DNA from: Lutjanus erythropterus
Lineage: Eukaryota; Chordata; Actinopteri; Lutjaniformes; Lutjanidae
Direction of reading: 5' to 3'
Length of the DNA: 64,000 nucleotides
NCBI GenBank assembly: GCA_020091685.1
Contig: CM034599.1
Location: 38,471,377 to 38,535,376 of the forward strand
Part shown: piece after piece, positions 46,142-59,652 of the stretch
Layout: each line of letters starts with the position of its first letter
How positions within the stretch are numbered: position 1 is the first letter of the stretch
Notes under the pieces: generated by a model
Database searches by the model: none
The model's input: the letters and a program-made list of their open reading frames with translations, nothing else
What the model was told of the DNA's origin: nothing
Translations under genes and position numbers: made by a program

Positions 46142-47228
46142 TTCACAATGCAATGTGGGATACTTTGTTACATTAGTGTTACAAGTATTGTTACATTACT
46201 ACAATATTACTCAGGATTACGAAAGTAATCTTCTCAGAGTATTAGTTACTTCTTTTCTTTAATGTATTATCTATGGAAGCATTCAATCAAAGGTGTTTCT
46301 GTTTCTTTGAATCTTTTGTCTGAATCTCTCCCAGTCATCTCTACAAATTTTGTGCATTTCACAGTTGAAAATGCTCGCAATCAATTTAACTTTAATAATT
46401 TATCATTCATAATGTCATTTGTTCTCATTTTCAGTTTAAATTTCTTTCTGCAACAAAAGGCTCTGCCAGACAAAACAGTTACTGTCATTTCTAGACTGTT
46501 GATTAAAGATCCATGAGTACATTTTTAATTGGTTAAATTCTTAAACAGCGATTGATTGATTAATGAAAAATCATTAACATCCTTATTCCAAACCTGTGCT
46601 GCTGCAGCATTTTGTTTTTTGTCCATATGCCCTGTTTTCACTGGTCTATTTGTCATCAGAGCACCTTATTGGCTACAAAACGGCAGAGGCAAAGTTTGGA
46701 TATTAATTTAAACTTCACTCAGTACACAATTATGATTTTAAAAGTAACTAAGTAGATTATATGATGTAATGCATACTTAAGTATGAATAAAAGTTCAAGT
46801 ACCAAAAAAATTTACTTAACCGCAGTATTTGTAATTAATTACTTCCACCACTGCTAGTAATTTGGACACAGACAGGCAGCTACAGTAGCTACTGAACAGT
46901 GAAATGTTTGTGAAGGAATACAGAGCAGCTGAAAGAAATGCTCCTTATTACTTACTAGGTCATGACAGCTCTCAAATTTATTTTTATGTATTTTAATTTG
47001 AGTAACAAAGCATCTCCATACTGATTAAATTGTATTCAATTCAGGCTTAGAGCACTAAACTTGGATTCACTAAACAGGTTAGATTTTAATTGTGCAACAG
47101 AGCGAGTTTTTTTGTCCTGTGTAAAATCACCTTGAGACAGAGTAGTCCTGATTTGATAAGACTACGAGCAACATGTAGACTCTAATAACTTGTTGAAGTG
47201 GTTATTTATGACTGTATGAAGCCCTCAC

Positions 47229-47404
47229 TTGTCTGGTGGCCCCTGGAGGAGGCGCGTGGGCCCCTGGCTGTTCCAGATGGCCCTGCTGGTTCTTGCTGGG
47301 TCGAGGGCTGCCGTCCTTACTGAGGCCTCCTGCTTCGGCTATATCCACCCCGCTGTCCTCACTCAGAGTCTGGCCACTGTCTGACAGCTGGGACAGGGTG
47401 GCCC
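47229..47404 (-). CDS. whrn: Whirlin exon between linker and PDZ3
   Basis: Acceptor CCTATCCAG and donor GTGAGG. The 176 nt start with two bases (GG) that complete a Gly codon with the last base of the linker exon, then encode 58 residues: ATLSQLSDSGQTLSEDSGVD, IAEAGGLSKDGSPRPSK, to GATRQ. SDSGQTLSEDSGVD is a conserved phrase just ahead of PDZ3 in vertebrate whirlins. The rest is a basic, Pro/Gly-rich flexible segment. Phase 0 at the 3' side fits 36550-36678. The copy-A version (1075-1242) is frameshifted. Confidence 0.92.
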
Positions 47405-49857
47405 CTGGATAGGACATCAGAATGTTAGTCCACGAAGAAGCAGTAAATACACACAGCACCAGGGGTCTCGTCTGATCTTTGATAGTGGCCTTAATGGACC
47501 TCTGCTGCAGAGAGAACCTTTATTTAAGACAAGCTTTAATCTAAACAATCATAATATGATTTAATCATATTTTAATATGATTTCTGTCTCTCTAACCTCT
47601 GGTCTTGATTTCAGTATTGTGTTCATTTCAACAATACACTCCAGTAAACAGTGTGGTCAATATTGTACAATAGACAACCAGCTACACATTTTCATTTCTA
47701 TTTAATTTCTTGCTTTATTTTTACTTGTTTCATTAAAAACTTTATCTCTTTTCTTACCTTCTAGTTTGTCTCTGTGTAGTTTTTATCATATCTTATCTTA
47801 GTCCACACACTTTACTGTTCTTATGCTAGATGAGTGCTCTCACCTACTTTTCAGACAAAATGTGCAAGAGCAAATAGTTTCTGTGAAGTCATTCAGACAG
47901 TTGAGAGATGAATAACAATTATTACTTCTTGCGCTGATGTGTTCGAGTCAAAGTTCAATTTAGTTGAAAGCTCAACTTAGTTTGAATGGCTGGCAAAGAA
48001 AATTGATGCCGAAGAAACTTTATTGATGAGAAGAGTTGTATGATACCCTTCTTGAAAACTTGAATCTTGAAAGTCTCAGGTCATGGACGTTCATTTTTCA
48101 GTGGAAATTTGAAATCTTAATCGTGTTTCATTTTTCTTTGCAGGAAAATATTGATGTCCTCATCTTTTCATTGTGCCTTTGCATTTCCTGCATTGTCTTA
48201 CCCGCTTGCTTGCTGGTTACATCATTAGACTTGTGGGCTTCTAGATATGGACGGTTTTGGTGTTGCCTCACAGCAACGTTCTCATAACTTAACCACTTCA
48301 ACGCCAAGTATATCATGCAAACGACTTCCCACAGTGTAACTACGGGCTTGCAAGTTCCATTTGAAGGCGGCATGTAGCTTGTGCAGCTGTTCTCTCTGTT
48401 GGAAACAATGGCCTTACTTTTGGTTTTAAAGCCCTGTGGCCTATTAGCATCATTGTCAACATGGTTATTATCACGGCAATTATGACTGTTTGAAAAACTT
48501 TTGCTGGGAAGCTCCATTAAAGAGTGAGTAACTAGTAAAAACAGGTAAGTTAAGTAATAAAAGACAGAACAATAATAATAAGATAAATATAAAGTAATAG
48601 AATCAAATAAAGTAAATCTGTATTTGCAAAATTCTATAAAATAATAAAGTAAAAATACTCAGTAGTGTAAGTAGGAGACTTCAGACTGGGGATCTGTGTT
48701 TCATGTCATGCCACACTGTTTCCTCATGTAAATAAATTATATAATAAGCAAAATTACAAGAGAAAAAGTTAAGTTTAAAGCTTTTTAATGCCTGCCTGTT
48801 TTTTGTTTGTTTTGTATTTAACTACATTGTTCAAAGGGCCAATTTAACCAAATATCTCAAAAATACATATTTTTCTTCTGGCCTGTAGAGATACAGTATT
48901 TATCCATCTATACTGTTTTGCTGCAAGTTGCAGAGTTTTGGAGATGTCAGCCTTACAGATGTCTGCCTTTTCTGCAGTATACTGGAACTAAAAAAAAAAT
49001 AAAAAATAAAAAATACATCTGAAAAACTTAACAGCAATGTCTCTTTCCAGAAATAGCAGTTTAATGTAGGAAGTACTTTCTTTCTGCAGTTGAATCTACC
49101 AACACGAAACTGCTCACAACAAGGTCTGTGGATTATTTTGAGTAAACTGCTCATGATTTTTGGAAAGATTTTTGAATTTTTCACATGTATTTTTGGGGCG
49201 CTTTGAGTACCACAAGCTGAGTGCCATTTAGTCCCATTATATTGACAGAAGGTAGACATCTCTGCTGCTCCAAAACTCTGCAGCACACATACAAAAATCT
49301 AGAGGAATAATAGCATTATTATTGATTTTGAGATGTACTGTCCCTTTAAGTATCTGCCTTTTTATGTTTTTGTATTTATGCAAAGGAATTTTTAGATTTA
49401 TACATAATGAAAATAAATTCTAAATTCTCAAGAAATTATGAGTGTCAGTGACAGCAGCTTCAGGCAAATTGACTGGAATCAATAAGTTAATAGAAACAGA
49501 ATACATGTTAAAAAGAGAAACTGTAATGCTGCAGGTATGAACATTATGCAGAATTTATTGTGAGCCATGAGATAAAAGTTAATTCACAACCCTTTATATT
49601 TCTGGGACTGTAGGGGGCTTTTATTTTTTCATACTCTGAGACTTTAGATACATATTATTTATTTGAGAATACACAACTGCAGTAAATCTATAACTCAAAT
49701 GAGAGGGTACATTTATTTCCCATAGGCAATGATGTTGTTGGTATTAGTAACAATATATTTTGCCTGACAAGTTAAACTTGTGTGTTGAGGCAGATATGAG
49801 ATGTACAGACAGACAACACACACACACACACACACACAGAGTCACAGACGTGTGTAC
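47405..49857 (-). other. Whirlin intron
   Basis: AT-rich intron between exons 49858-50563 and 47229-47404, with a (CA)n run near its donor (49815-49839). Nothing else is supported; a 128-codon minus frame at 48900-49286 is not kept in copy A. Confidence 0.7.
49815..49839. repeat. (CA)n microsatellite
   Basis: Twelve or so CA units about 20 bp inside the intron from the linker exon donor; longer than in copy A. Confidence 0.95.
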
Positions 49858-50563
49858 CTCTCTGCTGGGGTCTGGAGTCTGCAGACAGCCGGTTCATGTC
49901 TGTAATGACGACCTTCTGGGCGAGAGCGGGTGAGCAGGGTCGGTCAGGACTACAGGGTGGAGCGGCAGGCGTGATGAGAGAGGGGCAGGGGGAGGCACAA
50001 GGCGAGGGGCGGGGCGACGGATGAGGGGACGGCATGGGAGACGCTGCTTTGGAAGAGGACGCAGACTTCGACAAGACGGAGGACTTCTCGTAGGAGCTGG
50101 ATCTGGAAGAGAGCTTGACAGACGGCTCCGGCTTAGCGGAGCCGGACGAGTCCCGGTGATGCACGAAGCCCGGGCAGGTGTGGTGTCCCGAACTGGGCCG
50201 GCCGTGGTGAACGGCATGGTGGTGGAAGTGATGGGCGAAGTGGGGGTGGTTGTGGTGCTCAGAGTCAGAGAGCTGGAGGGAACTCTGGCAGGTGTGATGG
50301 AGAGCGTTGAGGGAGGTGTGGTGGGTGGCACCGGTGCAGGTGTGCTGGGGGGGCTGGTGGACGTTGGGGAGGGATTTGAGCGACTTGTGGAGGCAGTCCT
50401 GGAGCAGCCGGGTGGGGCCGGCGAAGTGCAGGCTGGAGCCGGGCTGCACCAGCCGTGCTGAAGGCTTCCGGTTGAGCTCCTTCTCTCTGGACGGTCTGCT
50501 CTGAGGCTGGAGAGGAGCAGCCCTGAAGGGTGGAGGAGACTCACCTGAAGCCTGCATGTCATC
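49858..50563 (-). CDS. whrn: Whirlin large linker exon (Pro/Ser/His-rich)
   Basis: The acceptor CTTCACTGACAG is followed by DDMQASGESPPPFR, and the donor is GTACAC. The 706 nt give 235 codons plus one base (phase 0 to phase 1). Residues about 1-75 are basic and Ser/Pro-rich (SRPSREKELNRK, TRLLQDCLHKSLKSLPN). About 76-130 are very His-rich (HHNHPHFAHHFHHHAVHHG). About 131-165 are Ser-rich (KLSSRSSSYEKSSVLSKS). About 165-215 are Pro/Ser repeats (SPMPSPHPSPRPSPCASP). The end is QKVVITDMNRLSADS. It corresponds to the proline-rich region between the second harmonin-homology domain and PDZ3, which in mammals is largely disordered. The His tract is a feature I do not recall from mammalian whirlin. 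Confidence 0.92.
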
Positions 50564-53500
50564 CTGTCAGTGAAGAGAAGACAACAACACATGAGGCCTA
50601 CATGAACAAAATCTGCTCACATAAGGCTGCACAGTACCAGTCTGTCTTAGAGTGTTTCCACTTTTGAATCTGACAACACAGAGTTTGATAGTCTTAACAG
50701 CTTTTGACCTGTTAATCAAGAAATATAGATATGTATAGATATAGATATGTCCTATCAATTATACGCTCGTCTCCTGAACAGATTTCACAATCAGCTGATG
50801 GATTTATCAGCAGTTTAGCTTTTAAAATGGTGCTAGAATCACATCTGCTCTCATAAAATCCTATGGTTGGTTCATCTGCTTTCACACCACAAATGAACTG
50901 CACCAGAGTTTGTTTGGAACTGATCTGAGACCCACCTTTTCCGGCGGAGTCCGTCCAGTTCTTTGGCGCGGGGATCAATTGACAGCTTTCACACTAGCCC
51001 AAACAAACTGCACTAAACAGGCAAATGAACCACAGTCCCATTTTAACCAGATCAAATGAGGCAGGTGTGAAAACATCTTTAGTCACAAATACACAATGCT
51101 GAAACACACAATTGTATCACTGATTATATGAGCTAGAAACTACAAGAAACCTTGTTTCTACTGCAAGCATTTTGTCTTATACATTTTACAATTTGATAAA
51201 ATGATTCTTTCAGCAGGCAGAAAGTCTAGGCCTACTGTCTTCCTGTCATCTTCTGACCTCAGCTGTGCAGCCCTATACCCTAGTGAGCAACCCAGAGGAT
51301 AAGGAGTGAGATTTATATTCATTGTTAGTGAGATCGAATGAAACACTTCTGTACAAAAGGACTTGACTGCAGGGCAGTGCCACAACATATGAATCAAAGT
51401 TCCTACTTGTCCACAACCGTGCCAGCAGAGATCAGATGGTCCATTTTTTTTAGTCTGGAGGGAGTGATATGTGTTCTGTGAAGGATTTTAACTGTATAAC
51501 TCTGGATCGGACTGACTAAATTACTGCAGGGTTCCTATATATTGCTTCCCGCTCTGGAAAGTGAAACCCTGACATCTTGTTCCCACTGAGACTAAACACT
51601 GGGATTCAGGGAAGTGAATCAACATCCTGTATAGACCTGAAACAGCACCTCTGTCTGATGCTACAGACTGTTTATCTCTAGCATCAGATGTATCTGGAAA
51701 ATGTGTTTTTTTGTTTGGTCATTTGGGTGAAGTGACCCTTTCAGAAATTCAAAATGTTGTAGAAGGTTTGTGACAGGGACAAATTTATTATATTCCTGGT
51801 GTTGACTGTGACGCCTCAGGTGAGTGATTGTTAGTCATTTAAGTTGATTTGTCCACTGTCCTCCCACGCTCAGAACACTTCAGACCCTCGATCTATTGCC
51901 CGGTGCTGCTTTGAAATTAAATTTTTTGCATCAGTGGCCGTATTCACAAAGGAGTTTATCTTACTACTAGAAGTCCTCCTAAAAGCCACTTAAAGTTCCT
52001 AACTAAGAATTTGCTCTTAAGAACTACTCACAAAACTGCTGAGAGCAACTTCCAGTATGCTAGAGGAACAAATGGAACTCATGAGGGGGTGGAGTTGAAC
52101 CAGATGCTCTGGGTGACATGTGTTCAAAAATTAAATCAAATTCAGATGGATGGATGGATAAATGGAGGATTTCATAAAAAAATATTTTAGATATCTTATA
52201 AACTCTATCATATAAAAAACATATAGCATCAATTTTACTGGCTATTACAGCCATGGGAATGAAGTTATCTTTAGGTATGTGTTTATTGCGCTTGGTGATT
52301 ATTTAATGCACACTTATTGAACTGTCATGTTGAGGTCTGAAGAATTCTGTCACACAGCTGAGGCTGAAATCAAACTGGATTCAACTGGTGTCCAGATAAC
52401 AGTAAAATTGTGCCTTGGGTGTTATTGGATTGTTTCTGTTTCTGATCCAACTGAATCTTTTAAACAGTTGCAATCAAAATATGGATTAAAAACTTCATTA
52501 TTATTCTGTTTTTGCAAAATGCTGATAAATAATTGCAGCACATTACTGACTGAAAGTTAGTCATAAAGGCCATGATGCCTCGCCCGCACTGCCCCGGCTG
52601 ATTTAACTGTTTCTCGTCTGCCTCTTTCCTGTCAGTATGGCTTTAAGACACCAGTGTCTTTTACTGCATTTCTGAATTCCTATCACGTGAAACATTGCAC
52701 AGATCACAAGTGGCAGTTTGATTTTGAGCTTGATATGAACTGCTGATAAACCTGGCTATTTATGATGGTAGTTTGACACATATCTGGCACCAGCCAATCA
52801 AAACACTTAATCAAAGTTAACCTGATGTATCAGTGATGCAAAGTTGTGAGCTAAGGTCAGAATATTTGATAAATTAGAGAATGAAAAAGACAAGAAACCC
52901 GCTAGACTGGACATCGGGAGCCGTGACGCTCTGTGCACCACTTTATCATTGCTTTATATAAAAACCAGAGCATGAGAGACATGTTGTTGGTCCACTTTGA
53001 CTGTGTGCTAGCCCACATCCTCCTGAAGATCCATAGATCCATAAGACAGAAGACAATGACATTAAATTGCAAATCTTAACCCTAGTTTCAGAGCAACAGG
53101 GACACAGTGTCCCGATAAGCATTAAAAACTGTCAGTCTCCTGCCTGAGGTGCACAGTGTGAGGGGAGTCAGAGAGACGCTGCGCTGCTGCCAGAGGAGCG
53201 CTGACTTAGATTACAGCATGCATGGAAATAAATGGCAAAATAATTGACTTGTTTATATTTCTTATTTTCTCCCTGATGGCTTAAATAAGTTGAGTTGCTT
53301 CATATATTAAATATTTTGGCTGTAAAAAGAGACCCATGGCTTTAAAGATAGAGTAGGCAATAGGGTTGGGCGATTGGACGACTAGATCGTCTATCGATGA
53401 TGGGCTGAATCCATTGCCAATTACTTTTTTTGCTCAATATTTAGGGTGATATTTGTTCATTTGTTCATTTGTTTGTTCATTTTTTTTTTCTAATGTAATA

Positions 53501-54912
53501 GTGTGCAGAGTGACAGCCTCTGCTCTGCACTGCGTTCTCATCCAGCAGCGCAGTACACACCCACTCAGCTGACCATGAGTGAGCTGAGCTGGGTGACAAG
53601 TGAGAGGAAAACAGCCTGCAGAGTCAGACTCTTTAAACTCTTTCCACTCTGTAAAGTGAGGATTTATTTTGACCAAACCAGAGTTGGTGACTGTTGAAAG
53701 AGTGGACAGACTAACAAAGACGGTTTTGGTGAATTTTACATGTTTTTCTGTCGAGTTTAAATGAAGCATGTTTTCCGAGGAGTTAACGAGCCAATTAAGC
53801 TTGTATTAGTTCGGTAAACGAGAGAAACTTGAATTCATAAGGTGTACGGTTGCATTTCTCCGTTTAAAATGGAAAATAAGTGTGAAAAAATGTAATTTCT
53901 GGACACTTTGTGAGTTTATTTTATCCACTGGATGTAGTGAACATACTCAGCGTGCATAACATACTGAATTTGCCACTTGCGCACATCTCCCAGCTGAGAC
54001 CCGAGAGGTCAGGAGAAGGTGGGTGAGGGGACGATGGTATCGGCAATCGCCGATGGATGGGCTGACAATGATCACTTGGAAAATTTTAGCATATTGTCCA
54101 ACTCTAGTAGGCAACATTTCTTTGGTATCATTGAGAAATAATTTCATAATAACCTTTCAGCATATTGTAAATCAAGTGCTCATGACTGCCTCAGTAAACT
54201 GCTGCATGCATGCATGAAGTGCATGTTGCTCATCTGGTCGGAGGAGCTGAGGACAGAGAAAACAAAACCTAACTCAGATGAGACCCAACAATCAACCGTT
54301 TTTAGACTACTGCAGCTTTAAGTATGTAGTGGACTAAACCAATATGAGGCATAATGAGGCACATGCAAGCTTTTAAAACTTGAAAACATATTGTTTTGTA
54401 TCACACAAACTAACACTGACTAGACATTAACAGACAACAGTGGTTATATATATTGTTTTATATATATTGCCCTTGACCTCTACTTTCAAAATCAAAAAAT
54501 ATTAAAAATCTACAAGTGCAAATGGAATATCTAATAAGTTCATCATCAAACTCATTAAAATGTGCAGACAGAGTCATACGCCTGAGGAGATGAACTCTAG
54601 ACTTGAGTCACCTTCAGTGCAGCCTTCAGCCTTCAGCCTCACCACAGTGGTAATAATCCTACACTTTGTTGTTGTGGGATGTAATGAACATTATAGTTTC
54701 AATAGAACTGCTTGTGGGGCTTTCAATTTGAAGTCTTGTCATGTTGATCTAATCTGTCCTCTGGACAGTGTTGTGATGCATTATATCTCCATTTTAAACC
54801 AAATCTGGTGCCTGAGGTACGGACAGACACAGACACCCATTCAAAAACAGTTATCCCTGCATATACATCTTTTTTTTTTTTTATGGCAGATAAAACGAAG
54901 AATGACACATAC
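50564..54912 (-). other. Whirlin intron (about 4.3 kb)
   Basis: Phase 0 intron. Contains the hAT-like MITE (53361-54106) and the repeat-like stretches near 50860-51070 and 51935-52060 that mirror those in copy A. Confidence 0.75.
53361..54106. mobile_element. hAT-like MITE, copy B
   Basis: Ends TAGGGTTGGGCGAT and, inverted, TAGAGTTGGACAAT, flanked by the perfect octamer GTAGGCAA (53353-53360 and 54107-54114). 746 bp, no transposase. Twin of 7076-7782. Confidence 0.88.
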
Positions 54913-54990
54913 CAGTGCAATGTTTTGTAAGGCATTAGTGTTCTCCTCCTGGTCCTTTTCTGTCCAGCCACCACCAACAGAGCCGTCAGT
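54913..54990 (-). CDS. whrn: Short whirlin exon between harmonin-homology region and linker
   Basis: Acceptor TTTCTTTCAG, donor GTATGT, 78 nt, phase 0 on both sides. The peptide TDGSVGGGWTEKDQEENTNA ends LQNIAL and continues directly into DDMQASGESPPPF of the next exon. The junction NTNALQNIALDD resembles the vertebrate whirlin phrase STNALPDVSVDD, which supports both the exon and the splice. Acidic and polar, without a fold I can name. Confidence 0.88.
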
Positions 54991-57900
54991 CTGAAAGAAA
55001 CAGTAAAAAGCATTGTAGCACTGCAGGGCTAAATCTGTAATAAAAAGTTAGCCTGGTTTCCTTTAGCCTACTTAATGCAGATGCCAGATGGATGGAATTT
55101 GCCCCACAGGACAACATAATGAGTGCAGAAAGTTTAGACAGTTAGAACAAAGTCAGGTTCTTTCTTTTTCTCCGCCAGCTGAATCATTCGAGGCCATTTA
55201 AGGCTGGAGGCTCCATCGTTTTATCGCCACAGAGCTTTCAAAGGGGGCTTCAGGGAGCCCCAGGAAACCTTTAAGGGGTCAACATCGAGAATACCATCAT
55301 TTCACTTTTTCACTGAATTCAAATTGGCTCAGGTAAAGAATGTGTCATAAGAATGTTAAAAGAATATACAGATCAATTCATTTTACATTTCTGATGCAAA
55401 TAAAAAATGGGAAAATAAACTCTTGGTCTTTAGATTTAGCTTTCTGGTTTTCAGCCTGAATTAAATCATGATATTTCTTTGCAACTTGACAGACCCACAG
55501 CCAATCAGAGCAGCGAAACATGTGTCAGTCATCATATAGAGCCTGCCCTATATTTAATAAAACAGCTGTGATTGGCCTGATCCAAGGCCTGTGGAATTCT
55601 GTCTGAATTGAAGGGGGGAGGTATGAGGCACACTCTGCCAGACTAAATGAAAACATGAGCTTGGCAGATTCATCTGTTTCCCAGTCTAGCCAAAGCAATA
55701 AAAAATGGATTTTAACCCCTCCCCACTCTGGAAAACTTGATTTTACCATGAACTACAGTAATGAGAATCCTTCAGAAAGCTTTTTTTTGTCCAACTGCAA
55801 TTCCAACAAAATAGGAACGATGTGCAAGATGTAAATCAAAACGGATGCAAAATCTTTTTGATATATTCAGTTGAATACTGTACAAAGACGATAATGTTAA
55901 AACTGGACTGCAGGCAGGTCAGTCTAGTAACTGAACTCTTTTACTATGCAGCCATACTGTTGGGACATGTGGACAATGTGTCTTGGCATCGTCTCACTGA
56001 AATAAGCAGGGACATCTCTGAAAATGATGTCTGGATGGCAGCATTTGTTGCTCCAAAACCTGTTTAGGACCTTTTGAAGCAATGGGCACAAACACACCCC
56101 CAAGACATCTGCAGTGTTTCTGGATATTGTTGATATATGTCTTTCTCTTTGCATGGTAGAGTCTTAACTTTTTAATGCAGTGCTGCCTGAGGGGGTCAAA
56201 GGTCACGGGCATTCAGTGTCAGTTGTCTCTAAATTCCTGTAGTTTTGTGTCAAACTGTTGGACTATTTGCCCATTAAGTTTTTCTGAAAGTGCTGAACCT
56301 CACCCCATCCATGTTTGACTGAGCCTTTTCGAGGACGTCCCTTTAATTCCCAATCATGATACTGTCACCTGTTTACCTGTGTTTTTTTTTTATCACTCCA
56401 CAACTTTCACAGTCTTTTGTTGCTCCTGTCTAAACTTTTTTTAAATGTGTTGCTGGCATCAAATTCAAAATGAATGAATATTTTACAAAAAAGAAAAAAA
56501 AAAAATCAGAAAAATCATTATCAGTTTTGAGTATTAAATATCTTGTCTTTGTTGTGTTGTCAATTGTATACAAGTCAAAAAAGGCCATTGCACAGTAGTT
56601 AAAAATGTGTTGTAATACAGTGCTGAAAAAAAAAAAAGTTTAATTTTGAAAATGAACATGCAGAACGGCACAGATTTGTTGGTTTTTTGGTGTTTGTTGT
56701 TCATCTTTCTACACACCTCAGTGCTGCAGGCCACATTCCACCAAACAGGAATAATCTCCACACTGCCGCTGCCTTTTTTATACAAGCCATTTTAACACGT
56801 GACAGCAGGAGACACACAGGTGCAAATAATAAACAGAACGGCGGCTGAATTACACTGAGCTGCTTCACTTCCTGGTTTTGTTCATGCTGGCTCACTGTCA
56901 CCGCTTCCTGAGGATAAAACAGAGCCACTGTTCATTTTATTAGTAACACCTGTGCTCTTCCTGCTGCAACAACTCCAAATGCCTGCTGGGAAATTGAAAG
57001 TGAAGTGGACTTGGCAGACAATAAGTAATCTTAAATTTGCCAGTGAAATTAAAATCTAGATATTTCAATTTGAATTCTGTCCTGATTGTAGCTCATTTCA
57101 TGGTTATTTTCATAATGGCACGATTCTCTTGGACTTCTTTTGACAGCTTCAAAAACACAGCAGTCAGAGGACACTGCTGCACTGGTCTGCTTCCTGGAGA
57201 GGGTTGATATGTGTGCAATTCTTATTTTTTTTATCATTTACAAAAGTGCACACATTCTACTCAAGTATAAGTACAGATACCTGTGGAAAAAAACAACAAC
57301 TAAGAAGTAAGAAAAGAAGTACTGATTCAACTTCTTCACTGCAGTAAACGTGAAAAACTACAGGCTCTGAGATGTACTCAAAGTATAAAAGTAAAAAGTC
57401 ATCCTCTGAACACAATTTATGAGGTCCAGACATGTTGTAGAGTCATGTGCAGTCAGTCTGTTTTCAACATCATCCTGTTTGACTACATTTCAAATTATAA
57501 TAACTATAAATTTACATATAAAGCCTCTCATCCTTCATTCAGTGATCTATTATTACCTGCTATCAGATGTATTGGTCGTATATCTGCACATGCAGGTTTA
57601 TGAAGTCTCTGTCCAGGTGGACATCCTCACTTATTCTGTCTCTGTGATGAAAACATCCCCTTAACCTTCTCCTCTCACTGCAGTCATTGATCGCCCCTTA
57701 CTGTGGTGAGTCGCTTTTTTTCACTTAAGTCATTTTCATTTCGAGACATGTCCTCTTCTTCTCAGTGACAGTCCGACCTTCAGGTAGTGTGTGTAACAAC
57801 ACTCACTTTTCCCGTTTTTTTGCTTTAGCAGGTCTTTTAATTCCACTGCTGACGCTGTTAAAATGACAGATTTACCTCCATGGATCTCTGAAAGCAGGAT

Positions 57901-58129
57901 GTCAAACCCCAAACTCATAAAGTTCATCTTTTTTCTCTTTGATGCCATTTTCATGAATGGACACTTCCTGATATTTGGAGCAGGAAGTGCATTCATTTAC
58001 ACAGATTTCTGAAGTTACAAACGTTTGTTGAATCTGACATGGCATGTTCATACGGGCCCTTTGTACGAAAAAAAGTAAGAGAAATGTAAGACAAGAATAA
58101 AAAAATGTTCTTGCATGAGGCCCAGTGTC

Positions 58130-58480
58130 TTTTTTTTTGTCATTGTTTTTCATCTTGTTATGTCATGTTTTTGTTTTGCTACATCTTCTCAGCATGTTAT
58201 GTTTTTTACATCATTTTTTTGTCTTTTTTTCGTCTTATTACCTTTTTTTTTTACATTGTTTTTTCATCTTAAATAGCTTTATGATATTTTTTCCATTTTA
58301 GGCTTGTTTTGACTCTTCACATCTTTCCTTGTTTTGTTGTGTAACGTCATTTTGTCTCTCATGTCATGTTTCATTTTTTTGATGTCTTTTTTCATTTTGT
58401 TAGATCTTTTTCATCGTGTTATGTCTTTTACATTGTTTTCCTCTTGTTACATCATTTTTCGTCTTGTTACGTCTGTCGTG
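58130..58480. repeat. T-rich degenerate minisatellite (copy B)
   Basis: Same array as 11640-11990, with longer T runs. Confidence 0.75.
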
Positions 58481-59118
58481 CCTGTTATGCACTAATGGAT
58501 ACACAGAGGAATACTTTTTTCTGTCTGTCATTGTCTCATCCATTGATGTCGGGACGGCAGCACGCAATGATCTAATATAAAAAATTAATTCATTCAGATG
58601 CAATAAAACTAAAGTAACAAGCCTGTTTTGAAAATGTAAGCAGTAAAAAGTACAGATATTTGTGTTCAAATGTAGGGAGAAAAAGTATAAAAGTTGTCAG
58701 AAGTGTTTGTACTTTGTTACTTCCCACCTCTGTATCTATTTAGTTGTCATATGTTTTTAAGCTTCAGTATAAAGAGCTCCAGCTCTTCATGCACATCTCC
58801 AAACACCCCCACCCGCCTCTCTTGGCATGCTCACACATTTTCAGCTCTGTTAATTACAGCTATTGGCTATTGTAAATGACTATCTTGCAGCCAACCTGCA
58901 TAGAAATGTCTATCTAATGAGACAATGGTGTGTCATACCATGGTGCTGCTACAATGAATCTTACTGTTTCTCGCTGAGTAACTAAGTGTCTGTCAATTAA
59001 ATGCAATTAGCTTTTTATTGCGAGGTTGTAATTTCACAACCACAATAATGAGCGTGTCAGCATGGCCAATTACACAGACACATGGCGCGCTGCGGCAAAC
59101 ACCATCAGCAGCGGGCTT

Positions 59119-59652
59119 TTAATAGCAGCACCAAACAGCTAACCATGACAAGACAAATGTGCCAAAAACACCCGCGGGCATAAAGATTTTGGTCAGGCAG
59201 CGGGCCAGAATCCACACTCTGTGGTCAGATCGAGCTGATCTGGTCTCCCAGGGGCCAAACTGCTGGAGGAAGTGGATCAGAAGCAGACTGTAACCTGGCA
59301 GAATGAGGTCTCTGCGGATTGATGTGGGCCACAGTGGAACATCAATACTACAGAGTCGCTGACCTGCCACAAAGACGAGCTGCTCTGTGTCAAAGACTGA
59401 TGCTGAAAGGAGGCTGAGGCAGAGGGAGAGGGAAAAATGATATGTGCACTGACTCACACACACATTCAGTGATCTGTGTGGATCCTTTGAATGGATATCA
59501 ACTAATGGAGTGCAAAAAAACCAGCCTGTTCTCATTGCAAATCTGTCGTAAACAGCAGCTTGGTCAGTGCCTCTATGTCTCAAACTAAGATATTCTTGAA
59601 ATGATGCTGTAGGTACCCTTCTAGCATCACTAGCAGGTGCCTCTCTTATCAT
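59119..59652 (-). other. Unrecognised 177-codon open frame in the intron
   Basis: The longest unexplained frame in copy B, with hydrophobic stretches (LPGYSLLLIHFLQQFG). I do not recognise it. In copy A the same region is open in different frames because of indels (12552-12950 and 12715-13176), so there is no sign of frame conservation. No start context, splice sites or domain support it. Most likely a chance frame or the relic of a repeat. Confidence 0.3.

Larger units (their letters stand above)
36679..47228 (-). other. Whirlin intron before PDZ3 (about 10.5 kb), repeat-rich
   Basis: Joins exon 47229-47404 (ending in phase 0 at donor GTGAGG) to exon 36550-36678 (starting in phase 0). It holds LINE, SINE and Tc1 copies and crosses the left edge of copy B. 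Confidence 0.75.

Noticed and set aside
50021..50461. 146-codon plus-strand frame (Gly/Val/Arg-rich)
   Set aside because: Exact antisense shadow of the whirlin linker exon; its odd composition mirrors the Pro/Ser/His codons on the other strand.
49894..50592. 232-codon Ser/Pro/Arg-rich minus frame
   Set aside because: Overlaps the whirlin linker in a different frame. The chosen frame alone joins in phase with both neighbours and carries known whirlin phrases.
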